In this document: positions 53,040-63,126 of the stretch, in pieces | Position numbering within the stretch: position 1 is the stretch's first letter | How the letters are laid out: each line of letters starts with the position of its first letter | NCBI GenBank assembly: GCA_964390565.1 | Contig: CAYMII010000002.1 | Span: 62,001-126,000 of the forward strand | Origin: UBA8529 sp964390565 | Lineage (GTDB): Bacteria > Bacteroidota > Bacteroidia > Bacteroidales > Tenuifilaceae | Direction: 5' to 3' | DNA length: 64,000 nt | Made by a program: the position numbers and the translations under genes | The notes under the pieces: model-generated | Seen by the model: only the letters and a program-made list of their open reading frames with translations | Told to the model about the DNA's origin: nothing | The model's database searches: none

Positions 53040-54728
53040 GTGATGAATACAGTAAAGATGAAGTATATAATATCAGCAATAGTTACAGCCCTAATAACGA
53101 TATCGGTTAATTCAAATATTTTTGGGCAAGATGATAAGCTAAACAAAGAGGTTCAGGTGGTTCGTCCATACGAGCCTTCTATCTCCGATGCTTTCAAGAT
53201 AAACCTTTTGCCAAAAATTGACGATACTTTAAAGCAAGTACCAAAGCTAAATTACAACCTTATCCAACGTCCATTTACTGTTAACTACTCCGTTACGCCT
53301 ATCTCATCAGCAAAAATGCTAATGGAGCCACTTAGCGATTTATACAACACCTATGTGAAATTTGGAATTGGAAACGGCATATCGCCGCTACTTGAGGTTT
53401 ACTACAACAATGGTCGTAACAAGGAGTTTAACTATGGTGGCTGGTTTCAAAGCCACTCATCTGTTGGAAATGCAAAATTGGATAACGGCAAAAAGGTTAA
53501 AGCTGAATTTGGAAGAACTGATATTAACATCTTTGGAAAAAAGATACTTGATAAAGCGGCTATTTCGGCATCTATGGGATTTAACCGCAACAAGGTTGGC
53601 TACTATGGATACGACACAGAGACTACAAGTGTATTAAACACTGATACAGTGCCAAAATCACAATACTACAACCAGCTACATGCCGATTTAGACTACTACT
53701 CAACCCATACCGATTCGAGCCATTTAAACTATGCATTCAATACTGGAATAAATCACCTAAGCGATAACTTCAACATACAAGAAACATTACTTAAGCTTTC
53801 GCTTAAGATGGATAAATTCTTAAAGGAAGAGCATTTGGGTGGTGAGTTTTCGGTTCATCACTACATGAAAAGTTCAGAACTTGATTCTGCAAATAATACA
53901 ATAGTTACCCTTTCTCCTTGGATTAACCTTTATGGAAAGCAATGGAGAGCATTGGTTGGTACTAGATTAGTTGTTGACGCAAACTCCACAAGCAACCAAT
54001 CAACATTTTACCCAATTGGGCATTTATCATACGATATTATTAGCCATTACCTTATCCCTTATATTGAGATAAACGGATACCTTGAGGAGAATTCAAACGC
54101 AAAGATTACAGCCGAAAACCCTTGGTTTTTACCCGGGAAAAAAGTTTATAATACAAGTCATAAAATCAATGTAACAGGCGGTATTAAAGGAAATATGAGC
54201 ACTAAGGTTTCGTATCTACTTTACGCAAACTACTCGATTATCGACAGCATGTACTTCTTTGTTAACACTAGCATCATGCCTAGCAATCCACTATACAACC
54301 GATTTACAGTTGTTAGCGATAATGCAGAGCGCACAAGGTTATTAGGTGAATTAACCATCGCACCATCATCGAAGTTTAACGTATTTTTAAGAGTTCAATA
54401 CGATAAGTACAAACTAAAAGAACAGGCAAAACCATGGCATAAGCCAGATTTAACTGCACTTGCCTCATTCAGATATAGCCTTAGAGATAAGATTATTGTA
54501 ACGCTTGATATGTTTACAACCGGAAAGCGTTATGTAAAGGCCTCAAATGGGGATTCTAAAATGCTTGAGGGTATTTCTGATATCAACTTGGGATTAGAAT
54601 ATCGATATAACAAGCGCCTTTCGGCTTTTATCACCCTTAATAACCTTGCATCGTCAAAATATGATGTGTACTATTTATACCCTATGTACAGGTTCAATGC
54701 TAAGGTTGGCTTGACATATGCTTTTTAA
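53040..54728 (+). CDS. TonB-receptor-like outer-membrane beta-barrel without plug
   Basis: The 562-residue protein has a signal peptide (1-29), a short conserved periplasmic segment (KEVQVVRPYEPSISDAFKIN, about 36-55) and then alternating amphipathic strands to the end. The C-terminal YRFNAKVGLTYAF has the terminal Phe of barrel proteins. YNKRLSAFITLNNLASSKYDVYY is like the last strands of TonB-dependent receptors, but no plug domain is present. The pair with the upstream TPR protein recurs in Bacteroidota. I infer an envelope assembly or transport role. Confidence 0.85.
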   Translation: MMNTVKMKYIISAIVTALITISVNSNIFGQDDKLNKEVQVVRPYEPSISDAFKINLLPKIDDTLKQVPKLNYNLIQRPFTVNYSVTPISSAKMLMEPLSDLYNTYVKFGIGNGISPLLEVYYNNGRNKEFNYGGWFQSHSSVGNAKLDNGKKVKAEFGRTDINIFGKKILDKAAISASMGFNRNKVGYYGYDTETTSVLNTDTVPKSQYYNQLHADLDYYSTHTDSSHLNYAFNTGINHLSDNFNIQETLLKLSLKMDKFLKEEHLGGEFSVHHYMKSSELDSANNTIVTLSPWINLYGKQWRALVGTRLVVDANSTSNQSTFYPIGHLSYDIISHYLIPYIEINGYLEENSNAKITAENPWFLPGKKVYNTSHKINVTGGIKGNMSTKVSYLLYANYSIIDSMYFFVNTSIMPSNPLYNRFTVVSDNAERTRLLGELTIAPSSKFNVFLRVQYDKYKLKEQAKPWHKPDLTALASFRYSLRDKIIVTLDMFTTGKRYVKASNGDSKMLEGISDINLGLEYRYNKRLSAFITLNNLASSKYDVYYLYPMYRFNAKVGLTYAF

Positions 54729-54889
54729 GGTAATTTGAATCTATACCTTCTAACAAGATATAATACTGAAAACCAGTCTCATACAGGCATGTTGTTATAA
54801 TTTATTAAATTCATTATAACTATCTATCTTTCAATGTATTAAAACCGTAAAAAAGTAGTAAAAAAATAAGAAATTTCAATTATTTTTAT

Positions 54890-54897
54890 TACTTTTG
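54890..54897 (+). promoter_or_regulatory. -7 box of gyrB
   Basis: TACTTTTG matches TAnnTTTG exactly, leaving a leader of about 110 nt before the chosen gyrB start. The -33 element is weak. Confidence 0.35.
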
Positions 54898-55014
54898 ATG
54901 GGTTTATTTACTCCCGAGCAAATAACTGATAATCAATAAAATCTATTGTCGATTTAGCTGAGCATATATGTGCTTTGGCTGGCGATTGAAAATAAGATAA
55001 TGTTAACTGACAAT

Positions 55015-57003
55015 ATGAGTAACGAGGAAAATGTAAAAGAGGTAACTGCTACCAATGGAAAATCTGATTATTCAGCAGATAGCATTCAGGTACTAGAGGG
55101 ATTAGAGGCGGTTCGAATGAGACCTGCCATGTACATTGGCGACACAGGCGTTAAAGGGTTGCACCACTTGGTTTACGAGGTGGTTGATAACTCAATCGAC
55201 GAGGCAATGGCAGGGTATTGTACCAAAATTGATTTAACCATTAACGAGGATGGCTCTGTTAGCGTAACCGACGATGGCCGTGGTATCCCTGTTGACTATC
55301 ACGAAAAGGAGAAGAAATCGGCTCTTGAGGTTGTACTTACCGTACTTCATGCCGGAGGTAAATTTGATAAAGACAGCTATAAAGTATCTGGAGGTCTACA
55401 CGGCGTTGGGGTATCATGCGTTAACGCGTTATCAAAAAAATTAGTGGCCGAAATTCATCGTAATGGTAAAATTTATCGCCAAGAGTTTAGCAAAGGAAAA
55501 CCTCTGGCAAACGTTGAGGAGATAGGTACTACCGACAAAACGGGAACAATCATCACCTTTTTACCCGACGAAACTATTTTCACCCAAACCGTTGAGTATA
55601 AATTCGAAATACTATCATCTCGTTTACGTGAGTTAGCATACCTTAACAAGGGAGTATACCTTACGTTAACCGATAAGCGCGAAGTTGAAGACAACAATGG
55701 CGAAAAGAAATTCTTAAAAGAAGATTTTCACTCTGAGGAAGGTTTAAAGGAGTTTGTAAAATTCCTTGATGCAAACCGCGAGAGTTTAATTGAGAAAACC
55801 ATTACAATCACTACCGAGAAGAATGATGTTCCTGTTGAGGTTGCAATGCAGTACAACACATCATTCTCTGAGAACGTACACTCTTACGTTAACAACATCA
55901 ACACCATTGAAGGCGGTACGCACTTAACAGGTTTTAGACGCGCCCTTACACGCACGTTAAAGAAATATGCCGAAGATTCTGGCATGCTCTCAAAGCTAAA
56001 ATTTGATATAAATGGTGATGATTTTCGCGAGGGTTTAACCGCTATCATATCTGTTAAAGTTGCTGAACCTCAATTCGAAGGTCAAACTAAAACAAAGTTA
56101 GGAAATTCTGATGTTAGTTTAGCTGTAGATCAGGCCGTTAGTGAGGCGTTGGCCAACTATCTTGAAGAGAACCCAAAGGATGCAAGAACTATTGTTCAAA
56201 AAGTTATTCTTGCTGCTCAGGCACGTCATGCTGCGCGCAAAGCTCGCGAATTGGTTCAACGTAAAACAGTTCTTTCAGGCTCAGGATTACCTGGTAAACT
56301 TTCAGATTGTTCCGAAAAAGACCCTTCTCTAACAGAGATATACTTTGTTGAGGGTGACTCTGCGGGTGGTACAGCAAAACAAGGTCGCGACAGAAACTTT
56401 CAAGCAATCCTTCCTCTTCGAGGAAAAATCTTGAACGTTGAGAAGGCAATGCAATATAAGATATTTGAGAACGAGGAAATAAAGAACATATTTACTGCAC
56501 TTGGGGTTAATATTGGCACCGATGATGACAGCAAAGCATTGAACATGTCTGGCTTACGTTATCATAAAGTAATCATCATGACCGATGCTGACGTTGACGG
56601 TAGCCATATCGCAACCCTAATTATGACATTCTTTTTCCGTTACATGACAGAGCTGATTAAAGAAGGACACCTTTATATTGCAACTCCTCCTCTATATCTT
56701 GTTAAGAAAGGTAAAGATGAAAGGTATTGTTGGAATGAAGATGACCGAAAATTAGCCGTTGATGAGATTGGAAAAGGTAAAGATGGTTCTGTTCACATTC
56801 AGCGCTACAAAGGTTTGGGAGAGATGAACGCAGAACAACTTTGGAGCACTACGATGAATCCTGCAACACGAATACTAAGACAAATAACCATTGAAAGTGC
56901 GGCTGAGGCAGATAGAATATTCTCGATGCTAATGGGCGATGAGGTTCCACCTCGTAGAGAGTTCATTGAGAAGCACGCGAAGTATGCGAAGATAGATATT
57001 TAA
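55015..57003 (+). CDS. gyrB: DNA gyrase subunit B
   Basis: ATPase subunit of the enzyme that introduces negative supercoils. I choose the ATG at 55015 (662 aa, MSNEENVKEV); the frame continues to a GTG at 54970 with another ATG at 55000, but homologues start close to the YSADSIQVLEGLEAVRMRP segment. GHKL motifs are EVVDNSIDEA, DDGRGIPV and GGLHGVGVSCVNALS. The TOPRIM domain has EGDSAGG and TDADVDGSHI, and the C-terminal QRYKGLGEMN is present. A bidirectional terminator follows. Confidence 0.97.
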   Translation: MSNEENVKEVTATNGKSDYSADSIQVLEGLEAVRMRPAMYIGDTGVKGLHHLVYEVVDNSIDEAMAGYCTKIDLTINEDGSVSVTDDGRGIPVDYHEKEKKSALEVVLTVLHAGGKFDKDSYKVSGGLHGVGVSCVNALSKKLVAEIHRNGKIYRQEFSKGKPLANVEEIGTTDKTGTIITFLPDETIFTQTVEYKFEILSSRLRELAYLNKGVYLTLTDKREVEDNNGEKKFLKEDFHSEEGLKEFVKFLDANRESLIEKTITITTEKNDVPVEVAMQYNTSFSENVHSYVNNINTIEGGTHLTGFRRALTRTLKKYAEDSGMLSKLKFDINGDDFREGLTAIISVKVAEPQFEGQTKTKLGNSDVSLAVDQAVSEALANYLEENPKDARTIVQKVILAAQARHAARKARELVQRKTVLSGSGLPGKLSDCSEKDPSLTEIYFVEGDSAGGTAKQGRDRNFQAILPLRGKILNVEKAMQYKIFENEEIKNIFTALGVNIGTDDDSKALNMSGLRYHKVIIMTDADVDGSHIATLIMTFFFRYMTELIKEGHLYIATPPLYLVKKGKDERYCWNEDDRKLAVDEIGKGKDGSVHIQRYKGLGEMNAEQLWSTTMNPATRILRQITIESAAEADRIFSMLMGDEVPPRREFIEKHAKYAKIDI

Positions 57004-57021
57004 GAATTGTGAAAAGTGAAA

Positions 57022-57057
57022 TAAAAAAAATCGGAAGAAATTCCGATTTTTTTTATT
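57022..57057. terminator. Bidirectional terminator of gyrB and the MORN-like gene
   Basis: The stem AAAATCGGAA/TTCCGATTTT has long A and T flanks and overlaps the stop codon of the convergent gene. Confidence 0.88.
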
Positions 57058-58213
57058 GATTAGAGTTTAGTTTTAACTTTCGAAACACAACTCCCTTTTC
57101 ATCGTAAGTCCAAACAGGGCCTACTCCAACTCCATTTAAATAGTTAACCCTGCCTGCAGTTTTTCCGTTAGCATAGAATGTGGTCCATATACCATGATGA
57201 AGATTATCAATATAGTTACCCGTAAGCAATAAGTTACCTTCAGTACCATAATAACACCAAGTTCCATTAGATTTCCCTTTTCGATAGTTCCCCTCTTGCT
57301 TAACAACACCATTTGGGTGATAAATTATCCAAAATCCTTCAAAAAGACTATTCTTAAAATCTCCAGCACTTCGCAAAACACCGGAAGGGTAATAGCTCTT
57401 CCAAAGTCCGTTTTTACTAAAATTAGAATAATAACCCTCTTCTGCAATACCCCCATTTTCATAATATTCTACAGATTTCCCTTCGATATTGCCAGATTTA
57501 TAATTGGTTTCTATCATTTTTTTCCCAGACGGATAGAAACCAACCACAGCACCTTCAGTGAGTCCATTATTATAATAAGTTTTACGTTGAAGTTGACCAC
57601 TCTTATAGTAAGTGTAAAGAGTATCCTGATACTTTCCCTTAATCTTTTTACCCTTGTAGTTTAATTCACCTGTATCGTAATAGGTTTGCCATAAACCATT
57701 AAGAGTATCATTTTGATATTCCGCAATTAGCTTTGACTGCCCTTCACTACTATAAACTTTGGTAATTCCATTCAGGTAGCCGTTTTTATAACTTGATTCT
57801 GTATCAACCTGCCCATTTGAGAAAAAAGTAGTTAATATACCATTCAATTTATCCGCTTTATAATTGCCTTTTTGGTATATCGCAGCGTCATTATCCCAAA
57901 AAATGAATTCTCCATTTTTTAGACCGAACTTATAGTTAAACAAACTTTTTCTTGCGCCTGAAGGAAAATATGTAATCCAAATACTATCCGGCTTATTATC
58001 TTTAAAAAAACCCTCCTGCATAATACGTCCATTCTCAAAATAAAAACTATAAGCACCAGTCCTAATTGTATCTTTACCAAAAATAGAAACAATACACCTC
58101 TCTTTAGGAAGTCCATTTGAATAACTCTTCTCTATAACCTGTTGCCCAACAACCTGATTAAGGCAAATGGTGAGGTTTAGAAAAAATATTATTTTCAGTA
58201 TGGAAAGTGGCAT
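57053..58213 (-). CDS. Secreted MORN-like/YwqK-repeat protein
   Basis: The 386-residue protein has a signal peptide (about 1-23) and then about 14 units of a 23-residue repeat with the pattern YYxxGxxxxEGxYxxGxxxGxW (examples: EYYENGGIAEEGYYSNFSKN and GDFKNSLFEGFWIIYHPNG). This is the MORN_2/YwqK type. Such proteins are often named antitoxins after YwqK, but a signal peptide and the lack of a toxin gene argue against that here. It lies 72 bp downstream of the PapD-like gene, separated by a terminator. Confidence 0.85.
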   Translation of the reverse strand: MPLSILKIIFFLNLTICLNQVVGQQVIEKSYSNGLPKERCIVSIFGKDTIRTGAYSFYFENGRIMQEGFFKDNKPDSIWITYFPSGARKSLFNYKFGLKNGEFIFWDNDAAIYQKGNYKADKLNGILTTFFSNGQVDTESSYKNGYLNGITKVYSSEGQSKLIAEYQNDTLNGLWQTYYDTGELNYKGKKIKGKYQDTLYTYYKSGQLQRKTYYNNGLTEGAVVGFYPSGKKMIETNYKSGNIEGKSVEYYENGGIAEEGYYSNFSKNGLWKSYYPSGVLRSAGDFKNSLFEGFWIIYHPNGVVKQEGNYRKGKSNGTWCYYGTEGNLLLTGNYIDNLHHGIWTTFYANGKTAGRVNYLNGVGVGPVWTYDEKGVVFRKLKLNSNQ

Positions 58214-58232
58214 AATTGATTTGTTTTTTTAG

Positions 58233-58268
58233 AAAAAAAGCCATCTGGTATATTACCGATGGCTTAGT
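58233..58268 (-). terminator. Terminator of the PapD-like chaperone gene
   Basis: The stem AAGCCATC-GGTA/TACC-GATGGCTT is followed by a T run on the minus strand. Confidence 0.82.
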
Positions 58269-58285
58269 ATATATTATAATATCGT

Positions 58286-59161
58286 CTATTTAACACGAGA
58301 AGTATCAGATGTTACTTTTGTAGTTTCAGAATTATTAGCCTTAAACTGTTCTTTAACATCTATAAAAATCTGAGTCCCTTCTAAAGAATATTTTGCACCA
58401 TAATCAAGAATAGCAGCTAAGGAATATTTGCCCGGTGTAAGTTCATCTGGCATAACTAATTCAATGGTTCTAGACATTTTTGGGAAAGTCTCAATCTCAA
58501 TAGAAGTAAATTGCTTTTCCTCTGCTGTTCTCATATTTGATGCGACCAAATAAACTTTGCATTTTGTAATTTTATCACCTAAATTCTCAATTGTAGCAGA
58601 GAATTTTCTATTACGATCGCCCAACTTAGTCACCTCCAATAAATTACTTATCTTAATAGAGTGATTTGTATTTGACTTTGGAGATTGATAGATCAAAATA
58701 CCAATCCTTCCTGTTACGGTAACCCCTGTACCTAAATTTTTATCAGAACTCCAAGATGTTTGCTCAAGAGTTGTCTGTAAATATAACGAACACCAAGCTG
58801 CACTAAATTGATCATTTGGCACCATCATGGAGATTTGGACAATCATCTCATCGTTCGGGTTCAACTCAAAGAAAGATGGAGTAATATTCAACCAATTCGC
58901 ACATGATCTTTTTGTAGAATTAGGTTGCATATAGTTAAACCCTCCAGTGGATGAAGGTAAAAAATCACTAATAGATATAATAAATGATTCTTTTTTATTG
59001 CTATGATTTTTAACGGTAATTGTTTTAATTTGATTCTCACCAGGTTCTGTTGTAAACTCAAGCTTCACAGGAGCAACCTCAAAGTCCTGAGAATAAATGT
59101 TTTCGTGAATAAAACTAGTAATGAAAACTATTCCAATAAAAATAATTTTTCTCTTCAACAT
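58286..59161 (-). CDS. PapD-like periplasmic chaperone
   Basis: The 291-residue protein has a signal peptide (about 1-24) and two Ig-like domains. FEVAPVKLEFTTEPGENQIKTITVKN is the typical first strand pair of pilus chaperones (VSPxxxEFxxxxG...ITVxN). LNITPSFFELNPNDEMIVQISM matches the F1-G1 region that completes subunits. The second domain carries GDRNRKFSATIENLGDKITKC. It lacks the canonical Arg/Lys pair of enterobacterial PapD at the same spacing. It is divergent from the phosphatase at 59525 and close to candidate secreted subunits, so a fibre-assembly role is inferred. Confidence 0.75.
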   Translation of the reverse strand: MLKRKIIFIGIVFITSFIHENIYSQDFEVAPVKLEFTTEPGENQIKTITVKNHSNKKESFIISISDFLPSSTGGFNYMQPNSTKRSCANWLNITPSFFELNPNDEMIVQISMMVPNDQFSAAWCSLYLQTTLEQTSWSSDKNLGTGVTVTGRIGILIYQSPKSNTNHSIKISNLLEVTKLGDRNRKFSATIENLGDKITKCKVYLVASNMRTAEEKQFTSIEIETFPKMSRTIELVMPDELTPGKYSLAAILDYGAKYSLEGTQIFIDVKEQFKANNSETTKVTSDTSRVK

Positions 59162-59524
59162 GCGGTATAATTTTATTTTTGCTAAAATTACAAAAAAAAA
59201 TGTTTCTAAAGGAGATTATCAAACATGATTTTAGTAATATTTAATGCATAATATAAAATACTCCAATTCTAAAAGGATTTTTCACATAAAAACATTTATG
59301 GTTACAATAGTTTACATGTTTTATACTAACATATTTGAATAAAAAGTATATTTGGTACATGAATAATTTATAACTTGGTTAAAAATTAGTGCGGATTCCA
59401 AACACTGTTAGCATAATATTGTTTTAGCATGCACTATTTTCTCTTAATTGTTTTTTCGATATAAAAAATTTGAATAAGAATTGCTTTACTTTACAAATCT
59501 TAATCGTTCAAGGTAATTGATAAA
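59162..59524. other. AT-rich divergent intergenic region
   Basis: It separates the PapD-like gene from the TPR/PP2C gene and must hold both promoters; a TACTTTAC octamer near 59485 is a weak -7 candidate for the latter. No ORF or repeat was found. Confidence 0.4.
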
Positions 59525-61393
59525 ATGAGAAATCAGCAGAAGATTACAGGTTTTATATTCGTGTTCCTTATGTTTTTTTTTATGCCTGCTATCTCACAGG
59601 AGATTATTCAACTCCCAAAAGAGAAACAGGATGATATTGATAAGTTCAGAGAGTTAGTTTCACGTTACAAATCAGCCAATAACTCGCAACAAGCTGCATT
59701 TTATCTGAACAAAATTGCTTTTATATATTGGGAAAATGGAATCATAAAAGAGGCAATTAATACTTTTCTAGAAACGGTACCGCTAAACCAAAAAATTGGC
59801 AACTTCAGTGACATTAAAACAGTATACAGCAATATCGCATTGATTTACACTGACATAGATCGACTCGATCTATCTCTCGAGTATTTTAATAAAAGCCTTG
59901 AAGCCCGTCGAAAACTCAACAATAAATCAGAGGTATCGGCTGGTTTAATTGATGTTGCTTACCTGTTAACTGTGTTAAATCAAACGGAGAAGGCCATCGA
60001 ACGACTTCTAGAAGCACTTGAGTTGGCCAAATCTGTTAACAATTCCCGATTAATTTTAAACTGCGCAAAACTTCTTGCTGCGAACTACGATAAACTGGGT
60101 GATTTACGCAAAACGAGGGAATACAATGATATGTATGCAACCTATGAACTTCAACTTTCAACTCAAGATATTAAAACAACCTATGAAAAAGAGGTAACGA
60201 AATCTCAGGCAGAAGTTGAAATGGAGAAAAGGCAACGTGAAATCCAGAGGCAGATTATGGAGTTAAATGAATTAAGAGCAAAAACTAAGCAAGATTCCTT
60301 GGGTATGGTAGTAACCGCAAAACAAGATAGCCTTAACCTAGCTCAAGAGTATGCCAAATTCCAAGAGAATAAAATCAAAGTTGCTGAACAAGCAAAAGAA
60401 CTAGCCGAGACAATAAACAGAGAACAACAAGCTCAGGTTAGATTGCAAAGGATAATTATTTTCTCTGCTGTTGGCTTTTTAGTTTTGATGCTAGTATTGG
60501 CAATCTTTATATATAAGAACTATAAAGATAAGAAAAAAGCAAACGAATTGCTAAGTTTACAAAACACTGAGATTCAAAAGCAACGCGACCATATTCAGCG
60601 ACAAAACGAGAATATTAGTAAGAGTATTAACTATGCACAAGGGATTCAAAAGGCATTACTCCCAACACAGGCAAGTTTAACAGCTTACTTCCCAGATTCT
60701 TTTATCTTTTTCAGACCTCGCGATATCGTGAGCGGAGACTACTACTGGTTCCGACCAATCTCTAACAGCAAAGAGGTGTTCAATCATGATACGGATAAAT
60801 TTGCCATATCAGCAATTGACTGTACCGGTCACGGAGTTCCTGGAGCATTCCTTTCTATGATTGGATACAACCTACTCGATGAGATTGTTAGCAAGGGCAT
60901 TCACACACCAGGTGCAATTCTAAGAGAACTGAATAATGGGATTAGAAAAGCGTTAAGACAAGATGAAACTGACAACAGAGACGGTATGGATATGGCGCTT
61001 TGTGTCGTTGACTTTAAAAATAAAATAGTTGAATTCTCCGGGGCTAAAAACCCTATCGTTTATGTTTCGGAAGAAGAGGTATTCAGAATTAGGGGCGATA
61101 AAGAATCGATTGGAGGAGGTTATGGGGTATTTGAAAACGATTTTACAACCCATCAAATACTAGTCGAAAAAACAACATGGTTCTATCTTTTTTCTGATGG
61201 ATTTATTGATCAATTCGGCGGAGCCGACGGAAGAAAATTTATGATTAAGTCATTTGTTGATATGTTAGCAAGCATATCTATACTTTCAGGTGAACAACAA
61301 CGAGAAATGCTTAAAAACACTTTAAAAGACTGGCTAGGAACACAGTATCAACAGGTAGATGACATTCTAGTTGTTGGGTTTAAAGTGGAGTAA
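59525..61393 (+). CDS. TPR-sensor PP2C-type (SpoIIE/RsbU-like) phosphatase
   Basis: The 622-residue protein has a signal peptide (1-25), periplasmic TPRs (about 45-205), a coiled coil (210-300), one membrane helix (IIIFSAVGFLVLMLVLAIFIY, about 306-326) and a cytosolic SpoIIE domain (about 370-622) with FFRPRDIVSGDYYWF, IDCTGHGVPGAFLSM and the C-terminal DDILVVGFKV; the Asp and Gly metal-site motifs are intact. Such phosphatases act on anti-sigma-antagonist or similar Ser/Thr-phosphorylated switches. The input half is the same type as in the kinase at 35832-37583. Confidence 0.92.
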   Translation: MRNQQKITGFIFVFLMFFFMPAISQEIIQLPKEKQDDIDKFRELVSRYKSANNSQQAAFYLNKIAFIYWENGIIKEAINTFLETVPLNQKIGNFSDIKTVYSNIALIYTDIDRLDLSLEYFNKSLEARRKLNNKSEVSAGLIDVAYLLTVLNQTEKAIERLLEALELAKSVNNSRLILNCAKLLAANYDKLGDLRKTREYNDMYATYELQLSTQDIKTTYEKEVTKSQAEVEMEKRQREIQRQIMELNELRAKTKQDSLGMVVTAKQDSLNLAQEYAKFQENKIKVAEQAKELAETINREQQAQVRLQRIIIFSAVGFLVLMLVLAIFIYKNYKDKKKANELLSLQNTEIQKQRDHIQRQNENISKSINYAQGIQKALLPTQASLTAYFPDSFIFFRPRDIVSGDYYWFRPISNSKEVFNHDTDKFAISAIDCTGHGVPGAFLSMIGYNLLDEIVSKGIHTPGAILRELNNGIRKALRQDETDNRDGMDMALCVVDFKNKIVEFSGAKNPIVYVSEEEVFRIRGDKESIGGGYGVFENDFTTHQILVEKTTWFYLFSDGFIDQFGGADGRKFMIKSFVDMLASISILSGEQQREMLKNTLKDWLGTQYQQVDDILVVGFKVE

Positions 61394-61568
61394 TAACAAT
61401 GAACTAAGTTTTTATATCCAACCTCAAAAACAACTAAATGCCATAAATTCACTTGGTACTTATTTGCTAATATTTCAAACACATTCAACTTCATAAATTC
61501 ATTAGAAAATCATTTGGCTTTAAATTAACGTTTCTTCTTATTTTCGTTTTACTTTGTGAATAAGTGTT

Positions 61569-61587
61569 CCAGCCTAGCGACAGGCAG
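61569..61587. repeat. Diverged REP-like palindrome
   Basis: CCAGCCTAGCGACAGGCAG is related to the 20-bp element at 45588-45607, with the same GCCTAxCGxCAGGCAG core. Confidence 0.55.
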
Positions 61588-61769
61588 ATTAGTGGAAAAT
61601 TCAATCTAACCACTATACTTACTCCGCTCTGAAAACTATTATGAATCGCTATTAGCACAAGCATTAAGCCTCTAATGTACTCAGGTTAAAATACTACAAT
61701 GAATTACATATAATCAACAAAATTGTCAAATTTTCAACGTTAAATTATTTTACTTCACAAACTCAAAAA

Positions 61770-61799
61770 TTGGATTAATCAATAAATATGATACTTTTA
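61770..61799 (+). promoter_or_regulatory. Promoter of the secreted beta-rich protein gene
   Basis: TTG (61770-61772), 19 nt, then TACTTTTA (61792-61799). It leaves a leader of about 95 nt, which is T-rich. Confidence 0.45.
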
Positions 61800-61901
61800 C
61801 AAAAAAATGCTTTAATTATTTTTTTATTTAGTTTTTTTTAACCTACTTTTACCTTATTATTAATTTCTGAATAATCTTAAACAATCTAAAACATAAAAAC
61901 T

Positions 61902-62456
61902 ATGAAGAAATTTATTTTGATCTTCGCAATTTTGCTCAGTGGAAAACTAAGTTTTGGGCAAATGGTATCCGATCAGGCTGTTGTACCTGTTTCTGTTACG
62001 CTAAACTCGATCCTCCGCCTTACTGTAACTTCAGGTGGTAATATTGTATTCGTCTTTAACACTATAGCTCAATACACAGGCGGAATAGTTGCAACTCCTA
62101 GAACAACAACAACATTTCAGGTCTCCTCATCAAGAGCATACAAAGTTACTTTAGACCCAGAAAACGATACTTTTATTGGCCTTGAGACCGGCAATACAAC
62201 TTTCGACTTAGATAATGTTGGTTATACTGATGCAACTGTAGGTGGAGCCTTGGAATCTGCTGGTCTTCATGTGTTACTGACAACTCAGGATATTACCCCC
62301 GCTGCCGCAGGTGCTCCTGCAGGTGGAAATCACGTATATACATTAGCCTGGGAGGTTGGAACACCTGCTGTAGTCGCCGCTAACACTCTTGCCGCTCAAA
62401 GTTTAGCAACTGACATCTACGTTAACAACATGTTTTTAACATTAGCACCTTTTTAA
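61902..62456 (+). CDS. Small secreted beta-rich protein, possible fibre subunit
   Basis: The 184-residue protein has a signal peptide (MKKFILIFAILLSGKLSFGQ). The mature part starts VSDQAVVPVSVTLNSILRLT, continues GGNIVFVFNTIAQYTGGI, and ends DIYVNNMFLTLAPF; it has almost no Cys or charged clusters and is predicted all-beta. I recall similar secreted Bacteroidota proteins of unknown function with the same SVTLxSILRL start. The sequence plan (N-terminal strand, Ala/Gly-rich centre, terminal strand) would fit a donor-strand or adhesin subunit. It is 72 bp upstream of another secreted protein. Confidence 0.72.
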   Translation: MKKFILIFAILLSGKLSFGQMVSDQAVVPVSVTLNSILRLTVTSGGNIVFVFNTIAQYTGGIVATPRTTTTFQVSSSRAYKVTLDPENDTFIGLETGNTTFDLDNVGYTDATVGGALESAGLHVLLTTQDITPAAAGAPAGGNHVYTLAWEVGTPAVVAANTLAAQSLATDIYVNNMFLTLAPF

Positions 62457-62528
62457 ATTTCTCAAAAGTTGAATTAATAGAGCCAAACGATTATCGCTTG
62501 GCTCTATTAATTGAATACAGAATAGCTG

Positions 62529-63059
62529 ATGAAACCCATAGGGAAAAAAAAATTCTTTATAGTATTGCTGCTTTTGGGAGTAACCTTAATTATTTCAGGT
62601 CCAACTTGTCTATCACAAGGAGTTGGAGTAACGAAAATTACTGGCGGAACAGTTCAGTTAATTGCATCTTCAATTAATCAATATAATTCTGGTGTTACCT
62701 TGACAAACTGGAGTAAAGTTAAACTTACATGCACAGGTTTGAATATTGGCCAGGATTGGGTTTTAAAAATTGGGGCTAGTGACCGTATTTTATCGGATGA
62801 TGGGAATCTTCCTCTTGATTTAAGTTTACTAAAACTCATACCGGTAAATCCTGCTTTTGACTCAGACGCAACTTCTTGTTCAACTAACGCAGGATATGAA
62901 TTAACAGAATTAGGGCAAGTTTTCTTATCGGGCACAACAAAATTAGCAAATTTTGAAATAACTTTTGGAATCACCTATGAATTGGGTAAAGATGTATCAC
63001 TTTTGGGTACCAGCCCAGGTTATTATTATATTCCCTACTTATGGTTTCAGTTAGAATAA
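62529..63059 (+). CDS. Small secreted protein, second possible subunit
   Basis: The 176-residue protein has a signal peptide (to about residue 29, ending CLSQG). The mature part is beta-rich: GTVQLIASSINQYNSGVTLT, WVLKIGASDRILSDDGNLPL, NFEITFGITYELGKDVSLLG. Two Cys near the middle (SCSTNAGYEL) and one near TCTGL could form a disulfide. I do not recognise a family. It follows the 184-residue protein in the same direction and precedes the large protein at 63127, so the three may be an operon. Confidence 0.68.
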   Translation: MKPIGKKKFFIVLLLLGVTLIISGPTCLSQGVGVTKITGGTVQLIASSINQYNSGVTLTNWSKVKLTCTGLNIGQDWVLKIGASDRILSDDGNLPLDLSLLKLIPVNPAFDSDATSCSTNAGYELTELGQVFLSGTTKLANFEITFGITYELGKDVSLLGTSPGYYYIPYLWFQLE

Positions 63060-63126
63060 AGTTTATATTTTATATTTTTAGAATAGTAATTTTTTACCTT
63101 TGTATTAATGAATTCTTCCAAAGTAA

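Larger units (their letters stand above)
61394..61901. other. 508-bp AT-rich intergenic region
   Basis: No ORF is visible. It contains a REP-like element (61569-61587) and a promoter for the downstream secreted protein (61770-61799). The rest shows nothing recognisable. Confidence 0.5.

Noticed and set aside
57296..57664. 122-codon plus-strand frame
   Set aside because: It is the antisense shadow of the repetitive MORN-like gene.
57053..58213. YwqK-type antitoxin of a toxin-antitoxin pair
   Set aside because: The protein has a signal peptide and no toxin gene is adjacent; the repeats alone do not support that role.
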